A stretch of DNA of 64,000 nucleotides from the NCBI GenBank assembly GCA_016712285.1, contig JADJRK010000001.1, positions 806,001 to 870,000 on the forward strand. The letters are read 5' to 3'. Every line of letters starts with the position of its first letter. Position 1 is the first letter of the stretch. The notes beneath the pieces were generated by a model that worked only from the letters and a program-made list of their open reading frames with translations, ran no database searches and was not told where the DNA came from. Made by a program: the position numbers and the translations under genes. Shown piece after piece: positions 40,483 through 48,844 of this stretch. The DNA is from Planctomycetota bacterium (GTDB taxonomy: Bacteria; Planctomycetota; UBA8742; UBA2392).

Positions 40483-41196
40483 ATGACCTTGCTTGGCCTG
40501 AACATCGACCACGTCGCCACCCTGCGCAACGCCCGCGGCGGCGCCGAGCCGGACCCCGTGCAGGCCGCCCTGATCGCCGAAGAGAATGGCGCGGACAGCA
40601 TCGTCTGCCACCTGCGCGAAGACCGCCGCCATATCCGGGATGCCGACGTGCGGCGGCTGCGCGACAGCGTGAAAACCAGCCTGCAACTCGAGATGGCGCT
40701 TCACCAGGACGTGATTGCCGTTGCACTGGCCATCAAGCCGCTGGAGGTCATGGTCGTGCCCGAACGCCGCGAAGAGGTCACCACCGAGGGCGGACTTGAC
40801 TGTGTCCGGCACAGCCGCCAGTTGGGTGACGCCATTGCAAGGTTTCGCGAGGCGGGCATCGGTGTCAGCGTGTTCATGGACGCAGAGGCGGCGCAAGTTG
40901 CACAGGCCCACGCGCTAGGCGCGCACACGATCGAGCTGCATACGGGCCCATATTGCCACGCCGCTGATGCCGAGCCCGAGCTGCTGCGTCTTGAGGCGGC
41001 TGCCGTGCAAGCCAAGGCTCTCGGCCTTGAGGTCCACGCCGGGCACGGGCTGAATTACCGAAACATCCAGCAGCTGCTGCGGCGCGTGCCGGTGAGCAAA
41101 GTGAACATCGGACACAGCGTTGTCAGCCGCTCGATCTTCACGGGCTTTGCGGCAGCGGTGCGCGAGATGAAGACGCTGATTGAGGCCGTCGGCTAG
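40483..41196 (+). CDS. pdxJ: Pyridoxine 5'-phosphate synthase
   Basis: 237 residues. It condenses 1-deoxyxylulose 5-phosphate with 3-amino-1-hydroxyacetone phosphate in the DXP-dependent vitamin B6 route. Diagnostic blocks are 'LLGLNIDHVATLRNARGG', 'GADSIVCHLREDRRHIRD', 'LQLEMALHQDVIAVAL', 'VMVVPERREEVTTEGGLDC', 'LGAHTIELHTGPYC' and 'EVHAGHGLNYRNIQQLL'. Length is typical (about 240). No other pdx genes are near. It is convergent, overlapping by 4 bp, with the unknown 570-aa gene. Confidence 0.96.
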   Translation: MTLLGLNIDHVATLRNARGGAEPDPVQAALIAEENGADSIVCHLREDRRHIRDADVRRLRDSVKTSLQLEMALHQDVIAVALAIKPLEVMVVPERREEVTTEGGLDCVRHSRQLGDAIARFREAGIGVSVFMDAEAAQVAQAHALGAHTIELHTGPYCHAADAEPELLRLEAAAVQAKALGLEVHAGHGLNYRNIQQLLRRVPVSKVNIGHSVVSRSIFTGFAAAVREMKTLIEAVG

Positions 41197-42905
41197 CGAC
41201 AGCGGGCGCAAAGTTCGGCGGCGCTGCGTGCCCACCAGCCGGCAGGCTGCAACGATGTAAAGCGCGCAAAGTAGTCCAGCGCCCTCTGAAAGCTGCCGGC
41301 CTGCATGTGCAGTACCGCCGCACTGTACAGGTACCGCGGACTGCCGGGCTCAAGCTTTACCGCATCTTCCATGGCCGGCAGCACGCTTGCCTTCAACGTC
41401 TCGGCGTCTCGCGCTCCGTTGAGCCATTCCAGCAGCGCCCGGCGGTATGACCGGTCGGCAGATTCCGGCTGTCGGCTTAACTTGCGCATTTCTGCCGTGA
41501 TACGCGTCGTTGCCAACCCGACGAGCTCGGGCGGCAGCCACGGAGCGTCCTTGGCGGGCGCGACGGCAGCTTCAAACCAGTGCCGGGCTTCGCGCGCCAG
41601 TGCATTGCCCTCGCGTGTTTCGTGGGTCATCCAGGCCAGGTAGTCGTGCACGAACGCGTTCTTGAGTTTCAGTTTGCTGCGCAGCCGCCCGTCGGCGTGC
41701 GCCCCCGCCCGGTACGATTCCAGCAAGTGGCCGTCGCTTTCTTCGGTGTCGATGTGCAGCCGGAACATCACCGCCGCATGCGCCAGGCTAGCGATGGGCT
41801 CACTGGGGCAGCGGCGCGGAATCACCATGCGGTTGCGCGCGGGGTCATAGACGCCCAGACCCGTGCCGGGCACCAGCAGCACCGATGGCGGGTCGAAGCG
41901 GCTCTGCTGTATCGGGGTGAACAGCAGCGGGTCATAGGTCAGCACATGGTCCAGCGCACTGGCCGCGTCGTCGGCCGAGATCAGCGGCATGCCCGGCAGC
42001 GGCAGAGCCTGCTCAGGCACGCCGGAGTAACGAGCTGCCAGCCGCACCAGCGCGCGAACGTCGCCAAGCTCGGCGTGCAACGCGGCGCGCACTTCGTCGG
42101 CGGTTGCGGCGCGACGGCTGTCCTCGGTCTCGGCAAGGTCGCCCTCGACGTCGCGGCGCACAGCCTGCAACTCAAGCAGGTGCGACACGCTCTCGACCAC
42201 AGCTTCGGCGGCAGCTTCCATCAGCGCGGCACCCTCGGGGTCCTGGCGCTGCATAGGCCCGGCGTGCTTGCGTATGGCATCGCGGCGCGAGGTCATGAAG
42301 TCGCGAATCTCGCGCCACTCGGCCGCGTCTTTGGCATCGGGTGAGCGCACGCCGCGCATGCGACGCTCCAGCCGCACGTACGACTCAAGCTGCTCATCCA
42401 TTTCACTGAACAGGCGCAGCACCTGCTGGGCAACCGGGCTGGGGTCGAACAGCTCGAGGCAGCGCCTGTCGCGAAAGCGCACGTGCAGAAGGTGTGTCTC
42501 GGGCCACTCGCGGATGTCACGGCTGATCAACTCAAGACGCGCCTTCAGGCGCTCAAGAATCGGCATGCGCAGGACAGCGCGATAGGAATCTTCCAGCGCA
42601 TGGTGCACCAGCCGAAAGCGGCCCGGTCCGCCGGCCAGCTTGCGTGACGCGTCGGCAAGGGCAGAGTGATCGAACAGCGCAAGGTCAATCAACAACGTGC
42701 CGTCTTCCGACAGCGCGAGCGTTTCGCCCGGCGGCTCATGCACCGCGCTGGCACAAGCCTGGCGCGCGGCGCGCCAGTACGCTTCTTCCACGTGGGCGCG
42801 CAACTCGGCATTGGGGGGTGCGTCGGCCGAGAGTTCCCGCGCCTCTTCCAGTTCAAGGCCGTGCAGGTACTCATCCAGCAGCGCGTGCAGCTCAGTGTCG
42901 GGCAT
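41193..42905 (-). CDS. Unknown 570-aa protein with TPR-like C-terminus
   Basis: No family recognised. Residues 1-60 are acidic and helical, 150-290 look like a charged coiled-coil or helical bundle ('LRLFSEMDEQLESYVRLERR', 'DVEGDLAETEDSRRAATADE'). The middle holds a compact segment 'LLVPGTGLGVYDPARNRMVI' and 'SLAHAAVMFRLHIDTEE'. The end has helical pairs typical of TPR ('GSPRYLYSAAVLHMQAGSFQ', 'RALDYFARFTSLQPAG'). No signal peptide, cytoplasmic. It starts 3 bp after the tyrA stop and is probably co-transcribed with it. It may be a scaffold; there is no HExxH or other catalytic motif I can see. Confidence 0.75.
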   Translation of the reverse strand: MPDTELHALLDEYLHGLELEEARELSADAPPNAELRAHVEEAYWRAARQACASAVHEPPGETLALSEDGTLLIDLALFDHSALADASRKLAGGPGRFRLVHHALEDSYRAVLRMPILERLKARLELISRDIREWPETHLLHVRFRDRRCLELFDPSPVAQQVLRLFSEMDEQLESYVRLERRMRGVRSPDAKDAAEWREIRDFMTSRRDAIRKHAGPMQRQDPEGAALMEAAAEAVVESVSHLLELQAVRRDVEGDLAETEDSRRAATADEVRAALHAELGDVRALVRLAARYSGVPEQALPLPGMPLISADDAASALDHVLTYDPLLFTPIQQSRFDPPSVLLVPGTGLGVYDPARNRMVIPRRCPSEPIASLAHAAVMFRLHIDTEESDGHLLESYRAGAHADGRLRSKLKLKNAFVHDYLAWMTHETREGNALAREARHWFEAAVAPAKDAPWLPPELVGLATTRITAEMRKLSRQPESADRSYRRALLEWLNGARDAETLKASVLPAMEDAVKLEPGSPRYLYSAAVLHMQAGSFQRALDYFARFTSLQPAGWWARSAAELCARCR

Positions 42906-42908
42906 TGG

Positions 42909-44054
42909 CTACTCGCCCGCCTCAGGGCCGATAACGGACTTGCGCAGCATGTCGCGGCGCAGCTCGTTCGCGCGTTCAAACAGATGCGTGACGTGGTCGC
43001 CAAGCCCCAGCGCGATTTCCATCTCGGTCAGGTACGTGCGCATGCGCTGGATCTCGCCGACCACATCGCTGCGGCTGGCGGCCAGTAGCTCTTGCCACAA
43101 TTCGCCCGAGGACTCAGCCAGCCGCGTCATTTCGCGCAGCGCCGGCCCCGCAATGCCGTGATCGCGGCCACCGATCGTCAGCATCAGCGCCACGGCAACA
43201 AGCTGCGGCAAATGGCTGACCGCGGGAATGATGCGGTCGTGTTCCTCGGCGGTCAGCAGTTGTACCGCGCCGCCGATTGACTCAATCAGGCGTTGCAGCA
43301 CACGCAGACGCTCCGCGGACACGTCCGGCTCGGGCGAAAGCACCCACGCGCGGCCATCGAACAGGTCGGCGCTGCTGTTTGCGAAGCCCGACACCGCTTT
43401 GCCGGCCATGGGGTGCCCGCCGACAAACAATGGCCCCGGCCCCGCGAAAAGCGCGCGGGCCTTGTCGCAGATTGCGCGCTTGACGCCGCTCACGTCGGTG
43501 ATGATGCACTTGTCGGCGACGTCGTTGAGCAGAACGCCAAGCAATTCAAGGTTGCGCGACGGCGATGCACACAGGAAGACGATGTCGGCGTCGCCGACGG
43601 CCTTGGCGCCTTCGTCGGCGGTGTGCAGCGACTTGAACAGTCCGGACTTGCGTGGCGCATCAAGTCGCTCGGCCAGGTCGATACCGACAAGCGTGTGATC
43701 CGGCTGCGCGCGCTTGAGCGCCCGGGCAATACTGCCGCCAACGAGCCCCAGGCCGACGATGGCGATGCGCATCGGCGAGACTTCGGCACTGGACATGCGG
43801 CGCTTCACCGCTGCGCGAGATGCATCCAGCACCTGTTGCATCCATGCCGCAGCCTCTGAGGCATGCAGGGGCGCGGGTGCGTGCTCACGGGCGCGCTCAG
43901 TTACCGCCGCCTCGCGCTGTGCATCGCGCAGGGGCAGGCGCAGTGCGTGCTTTGCTTCGTTGATCTCAAGGGCGACGCCCAGCCGGCGTGCCAGCAATTC
44001 GACCAGCTGGCGGTCGATGGCGTCAATCTGTTCGCGCAGCTCACTGATTTCCAT
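42909..44054 (-). CDS. tyrA: Chorismate mutase / prephenate dehydrogenase
   Basis: 381 residues from ATG 44054 (GGGGTGG upstream; a longer frame is rejected). Residues 1-85 are an AroQ-type chorismate mutase ('ISELREQIDAIDRQLVELLA', 'VALEINEAKHALRLPLRDAQ'). The dehydrogenase part has the NAD site 'IAIVGLGLVGGSIARAL', 'KCIITDVSGVKRAICDKA', 'LFVGGHPMAGKAVSGF', 'EHDRIIPAVSHLPQLVAVAL'. It carries chorismate to 4-hydroxyphenylpyruvate for tyrosine. No C-terminal ACT domain is seen. The two-activity fusion is well known in enterobacteria (TyrA). Confidence 0.93.
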   Translation of the reverse strand: MEISELREQIDAIDRQLVELLARRLGVALEINEAKHALRLPLRDAQREAAVTERAREHAPAPLHASEAAAWMQQVLDASRAAVKRRMSSAEVSPMRIAIVGLGLVGGSIARALKRAQPDHTLVGIDLAERLDAPRKSGLFKSLHTADEGAKAVGDADIVFLCASPSRNLELLGVLLNDVADKCIITDVSGVKRAICDKARALFAGPGPLFVGGHPMAGKAVSGFANSSADLFDGRAWVLSPEPDVSAERLRVLQRLIESIGGAVQLLTAEEHDRIIPAVSHLPQLVAVALMLTIGGRDHGIAGPALREMTRLAESSGELWQELLAASRSDVVGEIQRMRTYLTEMEIALGLGDHVTHLFERANELRRDMLRKSVIGPEAGE

Positions 44055-44105
44055 CGAACCACCCCGGCTTCCACCGACGACCGACAAACATGCGTGGCAA
44101 AAGAA

Positions 44106-44138
44106 CGGGCGAAAACGGTGCCAGCCCATTTTCGCCCG
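44106..44138 (-). terminator. Terminator hairpin after secDF
   Basis: A perfect 10-bp stem CGGGCGAAAA / TTTTCGCCCG with a 13-nt loop between the secDF stop and tyrA start; on the minus strand TTCTTTTG follows. It separates the export gene from tyrA. Confidence 0.65.
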
Positions 44139-44163
44139 ATTGTATGCACTTCCTGTCCAGCCG

Positions 44164-47100
44164 TCATGCCTGCTTGTCGGATGGAGAATCGTCTTTCTTC
44201 GGCTCTTCGTCCTCGTCTTCTGCTTCGCCCTCTTCGGCTGACTCGTTGCCCTCGGCAGCCGCGAGCGCCTTAGCTGCCTGGCGTTCGACTTCGAGCGCTT
44301 CTTCGTCGGCCATGTCCAGCAAGTCGCCCGAGCCGCGCTTGTCGAGCAGCAACAGCACGGGGGCCGCGATGAACACCGACGAGAACGTACCCATCACCAC
44401 GCCCACGAAGATCACGAAGCTGAACGATGCCAGCAGCGGCCCGCCAAAGATCATCATGATGGCGGTGCTGGTCAGTGTCGTTCCGCCGGTCATCAGCGTG
44501 CGTGGCAGCATGAAGTTGGCGGCCTGGTTGATGATGTCGCGCAGTGGCGTCTTGCCGCCTGTGGCCAGTCGGTCCTTCTTCAGGCTTTCTCGAATGCGGT
44601 CAAAGTTCACGATTACGTCATTGAGCGCGTAGCCAATGACCGTCATGACCGCCGCGACAATCACCAGGTCAATCTTCATGTCGGCGCCCAGTGTGTCGGC
44701 CAGTGCCAGCGCCGACAGGGTTACCGTCACGTCGAAGATCAGGGCCGCGATCGCTGCCACACCCCATGCCAGGCTGGCGAAGCGCACGCGCATGTAGATC
44801 ACGATGACAACAAGCGCCGCCAGCACGGCAAACAGGGCGCGCCACTGCATTTCGTCGGCCACGGTCGCGCCGATTGCGCTGGAAAGCAGGAAGCGTTTGC
44901 TGATCTCGTTGCCTTCGCCGCCATTCTCGACAATCCACTTGGCGATCGACGCGTGCAACTGGCTTTCCACCTGCGAGAAGTGCTGCGGGTCGGTCGGGTT
45001 TTCACTGAACGTGGTTTCGCCGCTGGAAAGCTCGAATCCTGCCGCCTGCTCGGCATCAGGGTTCAGCGCAGTCACTTTCAGCGACAGCCCGGTCACCACC
45101 GACGCGCGTTCAATGAATTCGCTGAACTCGGTGACGTTGACCGGCTCAAGCAGGATGACCTTGACCAGCAGGATGCCCTTGGTGGGGAACTGGGTGAAGG
45201 TTGCGTTGCCCTCGAGGTTGACGTGTTCCGAATCCTGCCAGAAGTACTTCATGACCGCCGCCTTGAAGGCGTCGTAGCGCTTCACGAGGTCGGTCTCGTC
45301 GGTCACCGGCACTTTCAGTGCGCGGACCGACACGGTCTGGCGGTCTCCGGCTGCTCCGGGCGTGAAGCTGACTTCAATGTCGCCGGGCGCAACCTCGCCA
45401 AACCAGGTACCCATCTTGGCGCGCGCCGCGTTGCGGTCGTTGCCCCATGAGCGGTCCTTGATCAGCCACATCTTGTCGAAGTCGTCGGGGTAGAGTTCGC
45501 GGAACTTTTCGGCGTCTTTCAACACCAGCGCGAACTTGGCCTCGAACGTCGATTCGCGCACCGCCGCCGCGCGTGCGGTCCAGCCGTCTTCTACCAGCTG
45601 CTCGTTCAGGACTTCTTCAATGTTCGAGCGCAGGGTGGCTGTCATTTCCTCGGGCGGGATGTTCAGCCATTCGTCGCGCATCGGGAATCGCACGTCGAAG
45701 CGATCGGCGCCGCCGCCTTCGGGCGTGTTGCCCAGGCGGAAGACGGGCTGGATTTCCATGCCTTCGGCCCACTCGTACTTGGACTCACCGGTGGATTCAT
45801 CGACCAGCAGGGCCGCGATTTCATCGCGCTCGTAGCCCTTGTCGGTCTGCACGCGGAATGCGTAACCGCCACGGAACTCCATGCCCAGCACCGACTGCCC
45901 CAGGTTCAGCAGCAGCACCAACCCGAGCAGACTGGCAATGATTCCCACGGGCACGGCAATCTTCATGCCACCAACAAAGTTGATGTTGCGGTTCTCCAGC
46001 CAGCTCAGGCTCTGCATCGAGAAGCGCAGGTCGCGCTTGATCGAGAGCATGCCCATGATCATCGAGCGGTAGGCCGGGATGTTGGCATACAGCGTGGCGA
46101 CGATGCCGATGGCAACCGTGAGCGCAAAGCCCTGCACCGGGCCCGAGCCCACCTTGTAAAGAATCAACGCCGTGAGCAGCGTGGTGATGTTGCTGTCGAT
46201 AATTGCCGAGAACGCATTTTTGAAGCCCTCTTCGGCTGCCGCCCTGGACGGCATACCTCGTGCGAGTTCTTCTCGCATTCGTTCGTTGATCAGGATGTTA
46301 CCGTCGATCGCCATGCCGAACGTCAGCACCAGGCCCGCGATGCCCGGCAGCGTGAGAGTGCCCAGGCCGACCGACATTGCGCCCATGATCAGCACGATGA
46401 TGGTCAGCAGGTTGAACACCACCAGCAGGCCCAGGCCGCGATACAGCCACAACGCGAAAAGGAACACGAAGATGGCCGCGATCACGAAGCTCCACAGGCC
46501 GCGCTTGACGGCTTCGGCGCCTTCGCTTGGGCCGACGGTCTCTTCGCCTTCCAGCACCAGCTTCACGTTCAGCGAGCCGGACTTGAGCACGTTGATGATG
46601 TCGTCGCGTTCTTTGGCGTTGAAGTCGCCACTCAACTGCACGGCGCCGCTGATCGTGTCCTTGATGCTGTAGGCGCTGAACACCTTCTCGTCGATCAGCA
46701 CTGCCAGCAGGCGCGGGTCTTCGCCGCCGGCTGCCAGTTCTTTGTGCGTGCGCGACAGGTTTTCGAAGCGGGCGACGGCCAAGCCTTTCAGCTCAAAGCT
46801 GACGGCCATGCGGCCCTGCTGGTCGGTGGTCGCCTGGATGTTCTGCAGGTCTTTGCCGGTGATGTCGTACTCGTCGATCATCTGGACGGGCACGTACTTC
46901 TTGCCGTCGCGCTCTTTCACCAGTGCGCTGGTGGTGGCGTCGTCGCGGTCAAGCTCGATCCACTTGTACTTGTAGCTCTCTTCTTTCGGGAACTCGCCGA
47001 CGTTCAGGCTTGCGAAGTCGCTGTCCTCGGCGGCCAGCACGCGCATTTCAAGCTTGCCCGTCGTTTCGAGCAGCTGCTTGTAGCGGTCGGTCTCGGATGC

Positions 47101-47784
47101 CGTGGCGAACTCGGGCAGCTTGACTTCGATGCGCTCGTCGCCGACGGGCACGATGTTCAACTCGGTGATGCCCGTGGCGCCGAGACGGCGGTTCAGGGTC
47201 TCAATCGTCGGGCCGACAAGGTCTTTGTCTTCCTTGCGCTGCTTGGCGCCCGACCAGCGGGTATAGAAGCGCTTGAGTGCGTCGGCGTGGCCTTCGTCAA
47301 AGCTACCCGGTACGCGCAGCAAGGCGTAGTCTTCATCGGCCCACTCGTTCAGGCGCAACTCGCCGCCCTCAATCACGCGGCCGAACTTGGCGCGGGCCTC
47401 AGGCGAGAGACGGTCCATGGAATCATTCAGCGGCGCGAGCAGTTCTTTGACGCTGCGCTCAGCCTCTTCCATGTCCTGCTGCTTCAGCACATAGCGCAGC
47501 GAACTGCCGCCCTTGAGGTCCTGCCCCAGGTTCCACTTGTAATCGTGCAGCGGCCAGCGAAAGCGCGAGCCGACGGTCAGCTTGCCGCTCTTGTCGCGGT
47601 CGCGCAGTTCAAAGTCGAGGCCGCCGAACTCGTCCTTGTCGACGACACCGTCTTCATTCTTGTCGTACTCGACAAGGAACTCCTCGTCGATCTCGGCGGG
47701 GTTCGGGCCCGGCTTCGGGATGGCGAGGTAGATGCCGATGGCGATCAGGATCAGCGGGTGCCAGCGTCGGATGATGTCCCACAT
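44164..47784 (-). CDS. secDF: SecD-SecF fusion with EF-hands
   Basis: 1206 residues, SecD and SecF joined. TM1 (about 10-22) is followed by a calcium-binding-like EF-hand loop D41-N43-D45-G46-V47-D49-E52 and a weaker second one at 62-73 (D62, D64, S66, G67, but Ser at position 12), then the SecD motif 'WNLGQDLKGGSSLRYVL'. The SecD channel part has 'GIAGLVLTFGMAIDGNILI'; SecF starts near 'NINFVGGMKIAVPV' and has 'IGYALNDVIVNFDRIRE'. The C-terminus is acidic ('ESAEEGEAEDEDEEPKKDD'). It uses the proton motive force to help protein export through SecYEG with YajC. The EF-hand insert is unusual. Confidence 0.93.
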   Translation of the reverse strand: MWDIIRRWHPLILIAIGIYLAIPKPGPNPAEIDEEFLVEYDKNEDGVVDKDEFGGLDFELRDRDKSGKLTVGSRFRWPLHDYKWNLGQDLKGGSSLRYVLKQQDMEEAERSVKELLAPLNDSMDRLSPEARAKFGRVIEGGELRLNEWADEDYALLRVPGSFDEGHADALKRFYTRWSGAKQRKEDKDLVGPTIETLNRRLGATGITELNIVPVGDERIEVKLPEFATASETDRYKQLLETTGKLEMRVLAAEDSDFASLNVGEFPKEESYKYKWIELDRDDATTSALVKERDGKKYVPVQMIDEYDITGKDLQNIQATTDQQGRMAVSFELKGLAVARFENLSRTHKELAAGGEDPRLLAVLIDEKVFSAYSIKDTISGAVQLSGDFNAKERDDIINVLKSGSLNVKLVLEGEETVGPSEGAEAVKRGLWSFVIAAIFVFLFALWLYRGLGLLVVFNLLTIIVLIMGAMSVGLGTLTLPGIAGLVLTFGMAIDGNILINERMREELARGMPSRAAAEEGFKNAFSAIIDSNITTLLTALILYKVGSGPVQGFALTVAIGIVATLYANIPAYRSMIMGMLSIKRDLRFSMQSLSWLENRNINFVGGMKIAVPVGIIASLLGLVLLLNLGQSVLGMEFRGGYAFRVQTDKGYERDEIAALLVDESTGESKYEWAEGMEIQPVFRLGNTPEGGGADRFDVRFPMRDEWLNIPPEEMTATLRSNIEEVLNEQLVEDGWTARAAAVRESTFEAKFALVLKDAEKFRELYPDDFDKMWLIKDRSWGNDRNAARAKMGTWFGEVAPGDIEVSFTPGAAGDRQTVSVRALKVPVTDETDLVKRYDAFKAAVMKYFWQDSEHVNLEGNATFTQFPTKGILLVKVILLEPVNVTEFSEFIERASVVTGLSLKVTALNPDAEQAAGFELSSGETTFSENPTDPQHFSQVESQLHASIAKWIVENGGEGNEISKRFLLSSAIGATVADEMQWRALFAVLAALVVIVIYMRVRFASLAWGVAAIAALIFDVTVTLSALALADTLGADMKIDLVIVAAVMTVIGYALNDVIVNFDRIRESLKKDRLATGGKTPLRDIINQAANFMLPRTLMTGGTTLTSTAIMMIFGGPLLASFSFVIFVGVVMGTFSSVFIAAPVLLLLDKRGSGDLLDMADEEALEVERQAAKALAAAEGNESAEEGEAEDEDEEPKKDDSPSDKQA

Positions 47785-47891
47785 AGGTATGCCCTTGTTC
47801 GTGCGCTGCGCGCACAGGAGTTCGGCTCAATAGTTCGACCAGGGAATAACGAATCTCGGATGGAAGGCCGGTGTTCGGCGCAACCCGAATT

Positions 47892-48383
47892 CTAGAAACC
47901 AAAACGCATGGGCGGGCCGCGCGCAATGAACGCGGGCAGATTCGCCGGGCTGTAGAAAGCCGGCGCAGGGGTGTCGCTGCGTAGTCGGGGTGGCGGCAGG
48001 TCAAGCTGCATCAGCATGCCCGGCAGCCCTGTCAGGGGTGCCGGCAGAAAGTCCAGCCCGGGTGTCGAGTCATCCGGCGCCAGGGTCGGCGGCACATAGA
48101 AACTCAGCGGTGGCAAGGCGGCGACCAACGACGGCGAAAAGTTGATGATGTCGGCTGAACCGCGCCCGTCGTCGAGTTTCTCGCGCAGCATGTCGGCGGC
48201 GTGCGTGTCGTGCATGGCATCAGTCGCCATGCGGATGTGCGACGCAACATCCAGCACACGGATCGCGTTGACGGTGTCGCCGATGGCCGCGAACACGTGC
48301 AGCCGCGGCAGGTCGCAATAGCCTGCCAGCGCGCCCAGCAACAGGGCGGCTACGGCAAGTCGATTGTGACGGCGGTGGCGCAT
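47892..48383 (-). CDS. Hypothetical secreted or anchored protein between yajC and secDF
   Basis: 163 residues. A basic N-terminus with a hydrophobic stretch ('AVAALLLGALAGYCDLP') looks like a signal peptide or anchor. The rest is rich in Pro, Asp and Leu with 'SFYVPPTLAPDDSTPGLDFL' and no recognised fold. It starts 15 bp after yajC and ends 107 bp before secDF in the same direction. The position suggests a role in the export operon, but this is only context. Confidence 0.65.
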   Translation of the reverse strand: MRHRRHNRLAVAALLLGALAGYCDLPRLHVFAAIGDTVNAIRVLDVASHIRMATDAMHDTHAADMLREKLDDGRGSADIINFSPSLVAALPPLSFYVPPTLAPDDSTPGLDFLPAPLTGLPGMLMQLDLPPPRLRSDTPAPAFYSPANLPAFIARGPPMRFGF

Positions 48384-48398
48384 TGGGTTTCTTGTCGT

Positions 48399-48824
48399 CT
48401 ACTTGTCGTCTTCCTTGACGCTGGACTTCTTTTCTTCAAACACCTTGGCGATGGCCATGATGTTGTACGTTTCGTGCACCTTCTTGTCTTCGTCCACGAG
48501 CAGCCGGGCTTCCTGGTTTTCGCGGTCAATCTTGTCCACGCGTGCGATCAAGCCGCTGGTCAGCATGACCCGGGCGCCGGTTTCAAGCTGTTCGATCTTC
48601 TTCTTGTGCTCGGCTTCCTGGCGCTTCTTGCTGCGCGTCATGAAGAACATGAACACGACAATCACCACGCCGAACAACAGCAACGGCGCCATGCCTTCAA
48701 AAATGCCGGGCTGGGCCGGCTGACCCGCAGGAGGCGAGCCTTCCTTTTCGGTGCCGGGGGTGGGCGTGCCGCCGGATTGCGGCTGGCCGCCTTCCTGGCC
48801 AAGAATCGTAGCAAGTGTGATCAC
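48399..48824 (-). CDS. yajC: Preprotein translocase subunit YajC
   Basis: 141 residues from GTG 48824. A Gly/Pro/Gln-rich head of about 45 residues precedes the single transmembrane helix ('MAPLLLFGVVIVVFMFFM') and the YajC domain 'RSKKRQEAEHKKKIEQLETG', 'ARVMLTSGLIARVDKIDREN'. YajC binds SecDF. The N-terminal extension is longer than usual (YajC is often about 110 residues). It lies 20 bp after infB, with one small gene between it and secDF. Confidence 0.92.
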   Translation of the reverse strand: MITLATILGQEGGQPQSGGTPTPGTEKEGSPPAGQPAQPGIFEGMAPLLLFGVVIVVFMFFMTRSKKRQEAEHKKKIEQLETGARVMLTSGLIARVDKIDRENQEARLLVDEDKKVHETYNIMAIAKVFEEKKSSVKEDDK

Positions 48825-48844
48825 GGTGTCCTCTGCCTTGGGCT

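Noticed and set aside
39092..40486. 464-codon open frame opposite the carbamoyltransferase
   Set aside because: Antisense shadow with no recognisable motif, and it runs across the pdxJ start.
46744..47895. Long + strand open frame opposite secDF
   Set aside because: Antisense shadow of a strongly conserved gene; no ribosome site or domain.
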